This document shows positions 24,317 to 32,834 of a stretch of DNA of 32,834 bases, one piece after another; position 1 is the first letter of the stretch, and each line of letters starts with the position of its first letter. Origin of the DNA: an uncultured Bacteroidales bacterium (lineage in GTDB: Bacteria > Bacteroidota > Bacteroidia > Bacteroidales > UBA932); assembly GCA_944325465.1 (NCBI GenBank), contig CALVAE010000115.1, positions 1 through 32,834 on the forward strand, read 5' to 3'. Below the pieces are notes generated by a model that did no database searches, was not told the origin of the DNA, and worked only from the letters and a program-made list of their open reading frames with translations. The position numbers and the translations under genes were made by a program.

Positions 24317-25219
24317 ATGCCAAGAACAAATTTCCAAGAATTGCTTGATGCAGGAGTTCACTTCGGCCACCTTGCCAGGAAGTGGAACCCTAAAATGGCC
24401 CCATATATCTTTGACCAGAAGAACGGGATCCATATCATCGACCTGCATAAAAGTATTGTAAAGATAGATGAGGCTGCAAATGTTCTCAAACAGCTGGCCC
24501 GTTCAGGCCGCAAGATCCTTTTTGTAGCCACAAAGAAACAGGCAAAGGACATCGTGGCTGAAAAAGCCGCTTCTGTCAACATGCCATACGTGACAGAGAG
24601 ATGGCCAGGCGGAATGCTTACGAACTTCCCGACCATCCGCAAGGCTGTCAAGAAAATGAATACCATCGACAAGATGATTGAAGATGGTACCTTCGATACT
24701 CTCGCAAAGCGTGAGCGTCTCCAGATTACCCGTCAGAGGGCCAAACTGGAGAAGAACCTCGGCTCTATCAAGGATCTGAGCCGTCTTCCTTCAGCACTTT
24801 TCGTAGTGGACGTACAGAAAGAGATGAATGCCGTAAAAGAGGCCAACCGTCTTAATATCCCGGTTATCGCTATGGTTGATACTTGCTGCGATCCAACTCC
24901 GATTGATTATGTGATTCCGGCAAATGACGATGCTGCAAAGTCTATAGCATACATTATGGATGCTGTATGCGGCGCCATCAAGGAGGGACTGGACGAAAGG
25001 AAACTGGAGAAAGAGAAAGAGGCTCCCGAGCAGAACGAGGCTGCCGCTTCCGGCAAGAAACTCCGTTCACGCAAAGGGAACAAGCCTGCAGAGGCTGCAG
25101 ACGCAAAACCTGCAGAGGAAGTGAAGGCCGAGCCTGCAGCAGAGGCAGTTGCCGAACCTGCAAGCGAGACTCCGGCTGCCGAGACAGTTCCTGCCGCTGA
25201 AGAGGCCAAGGCAGAATAA
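24317..25219 (+). CDS. rpsB: Ribosomal protein S2 (uS2) with a long acidic/Ala-rich tail
   Basis: A 300-residue 30S protein. The core (1 to about 228) has the standard blocks AGVHFGHLARKWNPKMAPYIF, ERWPGGMLTNFPTIRKAVKKM and NIPVIAMVDTCCDPTPIDYVIPANDDAAKSI. The last 70 or so residues are a low-complexity tail rich in Ala, Glu, Pro and Lys, containing near-repeats PAEAADAKPAEEVKAEPAAEAVAEPASE. Such tails occur in other Bacteroidota S2 proteins and are presumably disordered. The gene is paired with tsf, the usual bacterial arrangement. Confidence 0.97.
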   Translation: MPRTNFQELLDAGVHFGHLARKWNPKMAPYIFDQKNGIHIIDLHKSIVKIDEAANVLKQLARSGRKILFVATKKQAKDIVAEKAASVNMPYVTERWPGGMLTNFPTIRKAVKKMNTIDKMIEDGTFDTLAKRERLQITRQRAKLEKNLGSIKDLSRLPSALFVVDVQKEMNAVKEANRLNIPVIAMVDTCCDPTPIDYVIPANDDAAKSIAYIMDAVCGAIKEGLDERKLEKEKEAPEQNEAAASGKKLRSRKGNKPAEAADAKPAEEVKAEPAAEAVAEPASETPAAETVPAAEEAKAE

Positions 25220-25257
25220 TCCCGGAAGAGTATTAACGATTAAAAACGATTACAGAA

Positions 25258-26253
25258 ATGGATATTAAAGCAGCTGACGTAATGAAACTGCGTCAAATGA
25301 CCGGTGCCGGCATGATGGACTGCAAGAAAGCCCTTATAGAGGCAGAAGGCGACTATGCCCGCGCACAGGAGATTATCCGTGAAAAAGGCAAACTCGTTGC
25401 AGCCAAGAGGGCTGACAGGGAGACCACCGAAGGTGCGGTAGTTGCCAGGATAGACGGGGACAAGGCTATCATACTCTGCCTTGGATGCGAAACTGACTTC
25501 GTTTCCAAGAATGCAGAATTCCAGGCACTTGCCAATGCAATCGCTGACACTGCAATCAAGAACCTTCCTGCTGATGCAGAGGCTCTCAAAGCCTGCCCTC
25601 TCGCTGACGGAAGGACCGTAGAGGCAGCCATCACAGAGCAGACAGGAAAGACCGGAGAGAAACACGTGCTCGTAGGATATGAGAAGATCGAGGCTCCGTT
25701 CATCGTTTCCTATATCCACGCCATCAACGGCAAACTCGGTGCTCTCGTCGGATTCAACAAGGAAGTCCCTGCAGACCTTGCAAAAGGCGTGGCAATGCAG
25801 GTTGCGTCAATGAATCCGGTTGCAATCAACAAGGACAGCGTTCCGCAGAATATCATCGACAACGAACTCACTGTCGCAGTCGAGAAGACAAAGGAAGAAC
25901 TCGTAAGGAAGGCTGTCAATTCCGCTCTCGAAAAGGCTGGCATCAACCCGGCACATGTTGACAGCGAAGATCATATCGCTTCCAACACTGCAAAGGGATG
26001 GCTTACTCCTGAACAGGCAGACCAGGCACGCGAGATCATCAAGACCGTTTCTGCAGAAAAATCCGCAAATCTTCCTGAGGCGATGATCAACAATATCGCC
26101 AACGGACGTCTGAACAAATTCTTCAAGGAGAGTACCCTCGAAGAGCAGGAGTATCAGATGGGTGACGGCAAGACTTCCGTAAAGGCAGCAATCACCGCTG
26201 TCGACAAGGAAGCCAAGGTCACAGTATTCAAGAGATTCTCTCTCAACGACTGA
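25258..26253 (+). CDS. tsf: Translation elongation factor Ts
   Basis: A 331-residue guanine-nucleotide exchange factor for EF-Tu. The N-terminal UBA-like domain has VMKLRQMTGAGMMDCKKALIEAEGDY. The conserved EF-Tu contact TDFVSKN lies near residue 83. The core continues with HAINGKLGALVGFNKE and ends with VTVFKRFSLND. It follows rpsB by 38 nt and is closed by a strong terminator. Confidence 0.97.
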   Translation: MDIKAADVMKLRQMTGAGMMDCKKALIEAEGDYARAQEIIREKGKLVAAKRADRETTEGAVVARIDGDKAIILCLGCETDFVSKNAEFQALANAIADTAIKNLPADAEALKACPLADGRTVEAAITEQTGKTGEKHVLVGYEKIEAPFIVSYIHAINGKLGALVGFNKEVPADLAKGVAMQVASMNPVAINKDSVPQNIIDNELTVAVEKTKEELVRKAVNSALEKAGINPAHVDSEDHIASNTAKGWLTPEQADQAREIIKTVSAEKSANLPEAMINNIANGRLNKFFKESTLEEQEYQMGDGKTSVKAAITAVDKEAKVTVFKRFSLND

Positions 26254-26284
26254 TTCCTTCCGCAGGGTTCGGAATACACAATAC

Positions 26285-26325
26285 GAAAAACGGCAAGGCC
26301 TATTCATGGGCCATGCCGTTTTTTC
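26285..26325 (+). terminator. Intrinsic terminator after tsf
   Basis: AAAAACGGCA (26285-26294) pairs with TGCCGTTTTT (26314-26323), with an inner GGCC/GGCC stem around the loop. The trailing T-run follows directly. It is 31 nt after the EF-Ts stop. Confidence 0.85.
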
Positions 26326-26474
26326 TTGTACTGCCGCCATAACCTGCCTGTCCCCGTCCCGGGATTCTCCTGTTCCTTTGTTTAACTACTTTATGTCTAT
26401 GCGCATATTTTCCGGAAAATGTCTATATTGCGGTCTGTTCACCGGAATATTTCCGTCCGGAAGAAAAGACAGAT

Positions 26475-27638
26475 ATGGAAAAAACAGTGGAATGCGTGCC
26501 GAACTTCAGCGAAGGCCGCGATATCAGTATCATAAAAGCGATAGCGGAAGCAATCCAGCCGGGTTTTAACGGCATTGCACAGGCCTCCGGCGAGAATTCA
26601 TGCCCAGAGCGGGAATCCGGCATTGCGGCACAGGAAGACAGTGTCAGGATACTGCACATAGACCGTGGCGAAGCAGCAAACAGGACGGTAATCACTTTCG
26701 CCGGGACCCCGGAAGATGTAACTGAAGCCGCATTCAGGAGCGTACGCAAGGCGGCAGAACTGATAGACATGCGTCGCCAGCACGGCATCCATCCCCGCTC
26801 CGGGGCGACAGACGTCCTTCCACTGATACCTGTCAGCGGTGTATCCCTTGAAGAATGTGCAGAAATGGCACGCACGCTTGCAAGGAAAATATACATGGAA
26901 CTCGGAATCCCATGCTACTGCTATGAAGCGGCAGCATTCAGACCGGAAAGAAAAAGGCTCGAAGTGTGCCGCTCCGGAGAATACGAATCACTTCCTGAAA
27001 AGATAGCGGATCCTGAACGACGTCCTGATTTCAGCCCGGACCGCTATAACGAGACCGTGGAACGCAGCGGGGCTGTCAATGTCGGGGCCCGCAACTACCT
27101 GATCGCTGTCAACTTCAATCTGGATTCGGATTCTGTCGCAATTGCCAAAGAAATCGCCCGCGACGTAAGGGAATCCGGAAGACCTGACAGACCTGGACTC
27201 CTGAAAGGCTGCAAGGCCATAGGATGGTACATCGGGGAATACGGGATAGCCCAGGTATCCATGAACATTACCGACATCGACACCACTCCCCTTCACAAGG
27301 CATACGAAACCGTCTGCGCCGCTGCGGAACATTATGGAGCACATATTACCGGTACGGAAATCATCGGTCTCGTACCTGAAAAGGTCCTGCTGGATGCAGG
27401 CAGGCATTTTCTCTCCAAGACCGGATGCGGTACCGGGACAGGACATCCCGAAACCGCCACTGACATCCTGCTCCGGCAGTCAGGCTCTCCCCATCCAGAC
27501 TACAACACCTATCCCGCTACAGTCAGGTCAGCACTGATCGATAATGCCGTTCGGACAATGGGACTTGATGACCTGAAACCATTCGATCCGGACCGGAAGG
27601 TCATCGAATACTGCCTGCAGAGAATGTCTGCCTTATGA
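26475..27638 (+). CDS. ftcD: Glutamate formimidoyltransferase (FTCD formiminotransferase domain) with an insertion
   Basis: A 387-residue enzyme transferring the formimino group from N-formiminoglutamate to tetrahydrofolate in histidine breakdown. Hallmarks are VECVPNFSEGRD at the N-terminus, HIDRGEAANRTVITFAGTP, MRRQHGIHPRSGATDVLPLIP, VNVGARNYLIAVNFNL and AQVSMNITD. It is the transferase alone, with no cyclodeaminase domain. Between the N-terminal helix (to about residue 29) and the HIDRGEA strand there is a segment of some 25 residues not normally present, rich in Gly, Ser and Glu (GENSCPERESGIAAQED). No other hut genes are adjacent, so its pathway partners must lie elsewhere. Confidence 0.92.
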   Translation: MEKTVECVPNFSEGRDISIIKAIAEAIQPGFNGIAQASGENSCPERESGIAAQEDSVRILHIDRGEAANRTVITFAGTPEDVTEAAFRSVRKAAELIDMRRQHGIHPRSGATDVLPLIPVSGVSLEECAEMARTLARKIYMELGIPCYCYEAAAFRPERKRLEVCRSGEYESLPEKIADPERRPDFSPDRYNETVERSGAVNVGARNYLIAVNFNLDSDSVAIAKEIARDVRESGRPDRPGLLKGCKAIGWYIGEYGIAQVSMNITDIDTTPLHKAYETVCAAAEHYGAHITGTEIIGLVPEKVLLDAGRHFLSKTGCGTGTGHPETATDILLRQSGSPHPDYNTYPATVRSALIDNAVRTMGLDDLKPFDPDRKVIEYCLQRMSAL

Positions 27639-27830
27639 CATTTTTTCCTTTACTGACAGTCCGCGCCGCATTCTGAAGCCCGCTGTAGCCGCAGGCTCTG
27701 ACATTTTTTCATATAATCTGACTGACCGGTTCATGGCACTGATATTGTATCGTCATCTTTCCGGTCCGAAGGTCGGAAGAAAGACCGGGAAGGACCGGTA
27801 AACCGGATAAATTCTTAAATTAATAAAGTT

Positions 27831-28310
27831 ATGATAACAAAGAAACTTGAGGCTGCCATCAATGATCAGATCACTGCTGAATTCTGGTCTTCAAACCTCT
27901 ACCTCCAGATGGCATTCTATCTTGAGAAAGAAGGTTGGGACGGCTTTGCACACTGGATGTACAAACAGGCCGAGGAAGAAAAGGAACATGCCCTTGATAT
28001 GGCCCACTACCTTATAAAGAGAGGCGGTGAAGCAAAGGTCGCAATGATAGATGTGGTCCCTGCAGGCTGGGGAAGCGTTCTGGAAGTATTCGAGCACGTT
28101 TACCAGCACGAATGCCACGTATCCGAACTCATCAACACGGTAGTTGATGCCGCTTCCGCCGAGAAAGACAAGGCCACTCAGGATTTCTTCTGGAAATACG
28201 TCCGCGAACAGGTCGAGGAAGAAGCCACTGCTGCCGGCATCGTTGACAGACTGAAAAAAGCCGGAGACAACGGTCTTTTCTACATCGACGCACAACTTGC
28301 ACAGCGCTAG
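27831..28310 (+). CDS. ftn: Ferritin, bacterial non-heme type
   Basis: A 159-residue four-helix iron-storage protein. Ferroxidase ligands are visible: Glu17 in ITAEFWSSNLYLQMA, then Glu/His in AEEEKEHALDMAHY, Glu in YQHECHVSELI, and EQVEEEATAAGIVDRLK near the C-terminus. It forms a 24-mer shell that oxidises and stores iron. It is a single-gene unit with its own strong terminator. The 190 nt before it hold no gene; two TGACATTTTTTC direct repeats are visible there, but no consensus promoter. Confidence 0.95.
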   Translation: MITKKLEAAINDQITAEFWSSNLYLQMAFYLEKEGWDGFAHWMYKQAEEEKEHALDMAHYLIKRGGEAKVAMIDVVPAGWGSVLEVFEHVYQHECHVSELINTVVDAASAEKDKATQDFFWKYVREQVEEEATAAGIVDRLKKAGDNGLFYIDAQLAQR

Positions 28311-28329
28311 ATTCCGTACCCGAGCAATT

Positions 28330-28381
28330 ATACGAAGCCGGTGCAAAAAAAAGAATTTTGCATCGGTTTCGTATTTTTTTT
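28330..28381 (+). terminator. Strong intrinsic terminator after ferritin
   Basis: ATACGAAGCCGGTGCAAAA pairs over 19 positions (several G-U) with TTTTGCATCGGTTTCGTAT, followed by about seven T. It begins 20 nt after the ferritin stop. Confidence 0.9.
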
Positions 28382-28430
28382 AAATTTAAAGGTCGTTAAT
28401 ATTCGAAGAGAAGGAAATCCGCTAGATATT

Positions 28431-30422
28431 ATGAGTAAACTCAAGTCATTTATCCTGTCCTTCCCGGTAGTTGCCATCATATTTTCAGGATGCGGCAAAA
28501 CCGATTATGATTTGTGCATATACGGCGGCACCGCGTCAGGTGTCATTGCCGCAGTCTCCGCCGCCCGACTTGGAATGGACGTTGTTCTTGTCGAACCAAG
28601 CAGCCACATAGGCGGCATGACAACAGGCGGTCTTGGCTATACTGACATCGGAAATAAACAGGTAGTCATCGGTCTTGCAAAAAAGTTTTACCGGGATGCC
28701 GGTGAACATTACGGACGGCTCGAACAATGGATTTTCGAACCTCACGTAGCATCGGAAATTCTCGACTCGTATCTTAAACATCCGAAAATAACGGTTATAA
28801 AACAGCACCGGCTCGAAAATGTAAGGAAATCAGGCAAACGGATAACGGGAATAACCGTATCCAACGGTCCTGGCTTTGCATCTGATTCCGATATTGCAGC
28901 AAAATATTTCATCGACTGCTCATATGAAGGGGATCTTATGGCAAAGGCCGATGTGAGTTATATCGTAGGCAGGGAAAGCAATGACGTGTACGGCGAAACG
29001 ATAAACGGCGTACAACTCATGAACGGCCACCAGTTTCCGGACGGCATAGATCCGTTCGTAGAGCCAGGCAATCCGGACAGCGGACTGCTCTGGGGCATAT
29101 CTCCTGCAGCCAAGGCCCCGGACGGTACGGGAGACACTCTTGTACAGGCATATAATTACAGGATATGCCTGACAGACAGCCTTCAGAATATGATTCCCAT
29201 AACAAGACCGGAAAACTATGATTCCACGAAATACGAACTTCTTCTCAGACTGATAGATTCCCCCAAAAACAAAGAACCAGGACTTGGAGACCATTTCATC
29301 TGGAGCCGCATGCCCGGAAGGAAAACGGACATAAACAACAAGGGCGGATTTTCCACAGACATGATAGGCATGAACCACCGATATCCCGAAGCCGGGTATC
29401 AACAACGGGCAGAAATAACAGATGCGCACAAAGCATACACAATCGGCCTGCTGTATTTCATGGGGCATGACGAGAGAGTTCCGGAAGCAATCAGGAACGA
29501 AATGTTGAGATGGGGTTATCCTAAAGACGAATATGTCAATAACGGACACTGGACCCCGCAACTGTACATAAGGGAAGCAAGGAGAATGATAGGAGAATAT
29601 GTGGCGACTCAGGCAGACTGCGAAGGCCGGACAATACCGGAAGACGGCGTAGCCATGGCAGCGTACACCATGGATTCACATAACTGCCAGAGAATCATAA
29701 TCGAAAAGAACGGACAGGTCATGGTCAAGAATGAAGGCAACGTGGAAGTCGGCGGAAACGGCCCTTATCCTGTTTCGTACAGGTCAATTACACCGCAAAG
29801 GGACGAATGTACGAATCTGCTTGTTCCGGTATGTCTTTCAGCAAGCCATATCGCATACGGCTCGATCAGAATGGAACCTGTGTTCATGGTCCTCGGACAG
29901 GTATCTGCCATGGCAACGTGGCTTGCAGTTAAAAACGGCAATACGGATGTTCAGAATGTCGATTACAAGGAAATAAACAGTATGATGGCAGAGAATCCGT
30001 ACCTCGACGGCAGCACTCCGGACATTATTGTCGATGATCTGGACGCCGGCGTATCGTTTTCCAATGACTGGACAAGGGTCCGCAAAGGCTCAGGCTACGG
30101 ACCTACATATCTTGAGTCAAAGACGGGGGAAGGTACGGTTAAGTTCAATGCCGGCATATCAGAAACAGGAAATTACAGTCTATACTATTTCCTGCACAAG
30201 GACAGCCGTCCGGAACAGGACACACACCTGGAAATAACGTCCTCAGGCGGGACCCGGACTGCCGTAGTGGAACATGACAGACATTCAATTATCGGGCAGA
30301 CGAAAGGCGAATGGGTCATGATAGGGACATTCAGGTTCAAGGCAGGAGAAAATCCATGCGTAAAAATATCCGGCCAGGGGAACAAGGTACGTGCAGATGC
30401 GATTCTGCTTGTCAGGGAATAA
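28431..30422 (+). CDS. FAD-dependent oxidoreductase lipoprotein with C-terminal golvesin-like domain
   Basis: A 663-residue protein. A frame extends back to 28341 but crosses the ferritin terminator, so the ATG at 28431 is chosen. It gives a lipoprotein signal: MSKLKSF, a hydrophobic stretch, and lipobox FSGC with Cys21. The FAD-binding beta-alpha-beta unit follows at once (YDLCIYGGTASGVIAAVSAARLG, then a Glu in LVEPSSHIGGMTTGGLG), typical of the PF12831-type flavoproteins. The last 130 or so residues (from about IIVDDLDAGVSFSNDW) resemble the beta-sandwich golvesin/xanthan-lyase-associated domain. Bacteroidota homologues are often labelled xanthan lyase without proof. A surface or periplasmic redox role on a carbohydrate or similar substrate is a guess. 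Confidence 0.85.
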   Translation: MSKLKSFILSFPVVAIIFSGCGKTDYDLCIYGGTASGVIAAVSAARLGMDVVLVEPSSHIGGMTTGGLGYTDIGNKQVVIGLAKKFYRDAGEHYGRLEQWIFEPHVASEILDSYLKHPKITVIKQHRLENVRKSGKRITGITVSNGPGFASDSDIAAKYFIDCSYEGDLMAKADVSYIVGRESNDVYGETINGVQLMNGHQFPDGIDPFVEPGNPDSGLLWGISPAAKAPDGTGDTLVQAYNYRICLTDSLQNMIPITRPENYDSTKYELLLRLIDSPKNKEPGLGDHFIWSRMPGRKTDINNKGGFSTDMIGMNHRYPEAGYQQRAEITDAHKAYTIGLLYFMGHDERVPEAIRNEMLRWGYPKDEYVNNGHWTPQLYIREARRMIGEYVATQADCEGRTIPEDGVAMAAYTMDSHNCQRIIIEKNGQVMVKNEGNVEVGGNGPYPVSYRSITPQRDECTNLLVPVCLSASHIAYGSIRMEPVFMVLGQVSAMATWLAVKNGNTDVQNVDYKEINSMMAENPYLDGSTPDIIVDDLDAGVSFSNDWTRVRKGSGYGPTYLESKTGEGTVKFNAGISETGNYSLYYFLHKDSRPEQDTHLEITSSGGTRTAVVEHDRHSIIGQTKGEWVMIGTFRFKAGENPCVKISGQGNKVRADAILLVRE

Positions 30423-30450
30423 CGGCAGTTTTATTTAATGACCATATACT

Positions 30451-30918
30451 ATGAAAACAACTGAAATGACTAAAGAAGCAGGACAGAAAGCAGGGAAATT
30501 CCTTGAAGAGTTCAAGAAGTTCGCAATGCGCGGGAACGTTATCGACATGGCAGTCGGTGTTGTCATCGGCGGTGCTTTCGGAAAAATCGTAACCTCACTT
30601 GTCAACGACATCATTATGCCTCTTATCGGGCTTGTCAGCGGAGGACTCGATTTCACGAGCTGGAGATGGGTGATACGGGAAGCCCACACCAACGCCGCAG
30701 GAGAGGAAATCGCAGAGGCATCACTCAATTACGGCAATTTCATACAGACTGCCGTGGATTTCACCATTATCGCATTCTCCATTTTCATTGTAATCAAACT
30801 GATCAACAATCTCAAGAAAAAGGAGGAGGCAAAGCCGGCCGCTCCGGCACCAAAGCCGGCAGATGTGGCACTTCTCGAAGAAATCAGGGATCTGCTCAAG
30901 GAAAAAACAGACAAATAG
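30451..30918 (+). CDS. mscL: Large-conductance mechanosensitive channel
   Basis: A 155-residue inner-membrane channel releasing solutes on hypo-osmotic shock. The pore helix is FAMRGNVIDMAVGVVIGGAFGKIVTSLVNDIIMPLIG (about 25-62), and the second span is VDFTIIAFSIFIVIKLIN (about 99-116). A cytoplasmic C-terminal helix (ALLEEIRDLLKEK) follows an Ala/Pro-rich linker. The N-terminal extension MKTTEMTKEAGQKAGKFLEE is about 15 residues longer than in E. coli. Confidence 0.96.
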   Translation: MKTTEMTKEAGQKAGKFLEEFKKFAMRGNVIDMAVGVVIGGAFGKIVTSLVNDIIMPLIGLVSGGLDFTSWRWVIREAHTNAAGEEIAEASLNYGNFIQTAVDFTIIAFSIFIVIKLINNLKKKEEAKPAAPAPKPADVALLEEIRDLLKEKTDK

Positions 30919-30927
30919 AATAGGATT

Positions 30928-31200
30928 ATGCAGAAATCAGTCATAACAGTAGTCGGCAAGGACACGGTAGGCATCATTGCCAGAGTCTGCACATACCTTG
31001 CAGACAGACGGATAAACATTATGGACATATCACAGACAATTGTCCAGGGATTCTTCAATATGATGATGATAGTGGATACGTCAGAAATGGACACCGACTT
31101 CTCATCATTGTCAGAAGGGCTTGACATGCTCGGCAAAGAAATAGGCGTCCAGATAAAATGCCAGAAAGAAGAAATTTTCAATATGATGCACAGGATCTGA
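30928..31200 (+). CDS. ACT domain protein (UPF0237)
   Basis: A 90-residue single ACT domain beginning SVITVVGKDTVGIIARVCTYLADRRINIMDISQTI. Such domains bind small ligands, usually amino acids, and act as regulators. The pairing with the DUF711/PFL protein that follows is recurrent in bacteria, suggesting the ACT protein senses an effector for its partner. It starts 9 nt after mscL. The ligand is unknown. Confidence 0.9.
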   Translation: MQKSVITVVGKDTVGIIARVCTYLADRRINIMDISQTIVQGFFNMMMIVDTSEMDTDFSSLSEGLDMLGKEIGVQIKCQKEEIFNMMHRI

Positions 31201-31231
31201 AATCCAGCCGTAATTATCCAAAGACTAGCAT

Positions 31232-32596
31232 ATGATAAACATGAATGAAGTCTTCGAGACCATAGATATGGTTGAGAAGGAGAATCTGGACGTAAGGACT
31301 ATCACAATGGGGATCTCTCTTCTGGATTGTGCTGACAACGATGTCGATGCAACGTGCTCCAAGATCAGAGACAAGATATTCCGATATGCCGGTAGACTTG
31401 CGGAAACGGCTGATTGCATAGCGAGGGAATTCGGGGTGCCGATTGTCAACAAAAGGGTATCGGTAACACCCGTATCCATTATAGGAGCATCCTGTTGCAG
31501 AACGGTGGAAGATTATCTGAAAATAGCCGTTACCCTGGACAACACCGCATCCGAAATCGGGATAAATTTTCTCGGAGGCTTTTCCGCCATAGTATCCAAG
31601 GGAATGACAGAAAGCGACAGGCTGCTGATTGAATCCATTCCCGAAGCACTTGCGAAGACTGATATTATCTGCAGTTCCGTCAATGTAGGTTCCACAAAAA
31701 CAGGCATCAATATGGATGCAGTCTGCCTGATGGGGAAAATAATAAAGGAAACCGCCCGCAGGACGGCAGAAAAGGATTCATTCGGGTGTACGAAACTGGT
31801 CGTGCTTTGCAATGCCCCGGATGACAACCCTTTCATGGCAGGGGCATTCCACGGCGTTACGGAACCGGATGCCGTAATCAATGTAGGGGTAAGCGGTCCT
31901 GGAGTTGTAAAATATGCGCTGGAAAGGGTTCATGGAGAAAGTTTTGAAGTTCTGTGTGAAACCGTAAAGAAGACAGCATTCAAGATTACCCGCGTCGGTC
32001 AGGCCGTAGCCCAGGAGGCCTCGGCAAGGCTTGGGGTTCCGTTCGGAATAATAGACCTGTCCCTTGCTCCTACACCGGCCGTCGGAGACAGTGTTGCAGA
32101 AATTCTTCAGGAAATGGGGCTGGAAAAGGCCGGAGCACCGGGAACCACTGCCGCACTTGCTCTTCTGAACGATCAGGTAAAGAAAGGAGGGGTCATGGCT
32201 TCTTCATACGTCGGTGGACTGAGCGGCGCGTTCATCCCTGTCAGTGAAGACCAGGGGATGATAGAAGCCGTAGAATGCGGGGCTCTCAGTATAGAAAAAC
32301 TCGAAGCGATGACATGTGTATGCTCGGTCGGGCTTGATATGATAGCCATACCTGGAGATACTCCCGCGAGCACGATATCTGGAATAATCGCTGACGAGGC
32401 AGCAATTGGAATGGTAAACCAGAAGACCACCGCCGTAAGGATAATCCCCGTAGCGGGCAAGAATGTAGGTGAAAGCGTTGAGTTCGGAGGACTTCTCGGC
32501 CATGCTCCAATAATGGCCGTAAACCGGTTCAGTTGCGAAGAATTCATCAGCCGGGCAGGACGCATACCTGCACCGATCCATAGTTTCAAGAACTGA
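31232..32596 (+). CDS. DUF711 / UPF0210 family protein (PFL-like)
   Basis: A 454-residue protein of the UPF0210 (DUF711) family. Typical segments are the N-terminal [28 protein letters not shown], the glycine-rich [18 protein letters not shown], and [43 protein letters not shown]. Members are structurally reminiscent of the formate-lyase barrel but no reaction is established. A Cys cluster is present (ASCC near residue 90). It is the third gene of the mscL-ACT-DUF711 unit, 31 nt after the ACT gene. Confidence 0.88.
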   Translation: MINMNEVFETIDMVEKENLDVRTITMGISLLDCADNDVDATCSKIRDKIFRYAGRLAETADCIAREFGVPIVNKRVSVTPVSIIGASCCRTVEDYLKIAVTLDNTASEIGINFLGGFSAIVSKGMTESDRLLIESIPEALAKTDIICSSVNVGSTKTGINMDAVCLMGKIIKETARRTAEKDSFGCTKLVVLCNAPDDNPFMAGAFHGVTEPDAVINVGVSGPGVVKYALERVHGESFEVLCETVKKTAFKITRVGQAVAQEASARLGVPFGIIDLSLAPTPAVGDSVAEILQEMGLEKAGAPGTTAALALLNDQVKKGGVMASSYVGGLSGAFIPVSEDQGMIEAVECGALSIEKLEAMTCVCSVGLDMIAIPGDTPASTISGIIADEAAIGMVNQKTTAVRIIPVAGKNVGESVEFGGLLGHAPIMAVNRFSCEEFISRAGRIPAPIHSFKN

Positions 32597-32624
32597 AGGA
32601 GAAGCAGGGTCCTGGCTTTCTGCT

Positions 32625-32700
32625 CCAGATTCTTCGCTGGCGCTCAGAATGACAGGGAAATCGCTCGGAATGACAGGGAGATCCCTCAGAATGACAGCCG
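32625..32700. repeat. CHPERSEGS-type repeat with tandem tails between convergent units
   Basis: The core at 32625-32654 (CCAGATTCTTCGCTGGC, then GCTCAGAATGACA) is the exact reverse complement of 14390-14419. Two tails of the form GGGAAATCGCTCGGAATGACA (period about 22 nt) follow to about 32696. It lies between the DUF711 stop and the rRNA terminator. Confidence 0.85.
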
Positions 32701-32707
32701 ACGTATC

Positions 32708-32755
32708 AAAAAAAAGGAGAGTGACTTCAAGTCTTACGACTCAATGTCACTCTCC
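32708..32755 (-). terminator. Terminator of the rRNA operon
   Basis: On the minus strand GGAGAGTGAC (32755-32746) pairs with GTCACTCTCC (32725-32716), with an inner AGTC/GACT stem, followed by eight T (32715-32708). It starts about 8 nt after the 5S 3' end. Confidence 0.9.
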
Positions 32756-32762
32756 CTAAAAT

Positions 32763-32834
32763 ACCGGCGGTAACCTACTCTCCCACCCTTTCGGGCAGTA
32801 CCATCGGCGCTGGCGGGCTTAACGGCTCTGTTCG
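32763..32834 (-). rRNA. rrf: 5S ribosomal RNA, 3' part (truncated by window edge)
   Basis: Read on the minus strand the sequence runs CGAACAGAGCCGTTAAGCCC, then GCCAGCGCCGATGGTACTGC, and GTGGGAGAGTAGG near the 3' end, the conserved loop and helix sequences of bacterial 5S rRNA. About 72 of roughly 110-115 nt are in the window. The 23S gene would lie beyond the right edge. Confidence 0.93.

Noticed and set aside
27680-27715. Terminator after ftcD
   Set aside because: The GCC/GGC stem has few pairs and a mismatch, and the T-run is about eight bases away.
28341-28430. N-terminal extension of the FAD lipoprotein
   Set aside because: It starts with GTG inside the ferritin terminator stem and would bury the lipoprotein signal.

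Overview
This looks like a chromosomal segment from a member of the Bacteroidota, most likely order Bacteroidales, with a base composition near 50% GC. Three things support this. The protein families (L13, S9, S2, EF-Ts, PolA, HisIE, MscL, ferritin) read as Bacteroidota versions. Several upstream regions carry the phylum's promoter pattern, TTTG then about 19-21 nt then TAnnTTTG. Two predicted exported proteins start with short hydrophobic leaders, one ending in a Ser-Ala-Gln type cleavage site. I cannot name a genus.

Layout. Positions 1-1345 (minus strand) hold the start of a secreted protein and a class I/II PLP aminotransferase. Positions 1346-2366 are a 1 kb repeat island with no credible gene. 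Positions 2367-7117 (minus) are a compact lysine/diaminopimelate operon in the order M20 deacylase (DapE-like), lysC, dapB, dapA, dapD. Positions 7312-14271 (plus) are a complete-looking histidine operon: promoter, a His-rich leader peptide with an attenuator, then hisG, hisD, a hisC-hisB fusion, hisH, hisA, hisF and hisIE. Positions 14272-14951 are a second repeat island. Ribosomal protein L34 (minus), rsmG (minus, with repeat-derived coding sequence inside it) and a degenerate repeat array follow, then an ECF sigma factor and polA (minus) and a permease-ATPase fusion of the FecCD/BtuCD type (minus). On the plus strand come a two-component system, the L13-S9-S2-EF-Ts block, a formimidoyltransferase, ferritin, a lipoprotein FAD oxidoreductase, mscL, an ACT protein and a DUF711 protein. 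The window ends in the 3' part of a 5S rRNA on the minus strand with its terminator.

How the genes work together. The his operon covers every step from PRPP to histidine except histidinol-phosphate phosphatase. That activity is normally supplied in Bacteroides by the N-terminal HAD domain of bifunctional HisB. Here the IGPD half of HisB is fused to HisC and the phosphatase half is absent. The 17-residue leader peptide has four His codons within five positions and is followed by mutually exclusive hairpins, which fits ribosome-mediated attenuation. The lysine operon uses the succinylase route (DapD plus a DapE-like enzyme) and diverges from the his operon.

The most striking non-gene signal is a family of interspersed repeats. 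Its core reads TGTCATCCTGAGC...GAAGGATCTG and gives the string CHPERSEGS when translated. It appears in several intergenic regions, mostly beyond the ends of transcription units. Around it lie local minisatellites with 17-21 bp periods and a hairpin array of regularly spaced TGCGCA palindromes. One copy lies in frame inside rsmG. I found no CRISPR array, transposase, integrase, phage gene or defence system.
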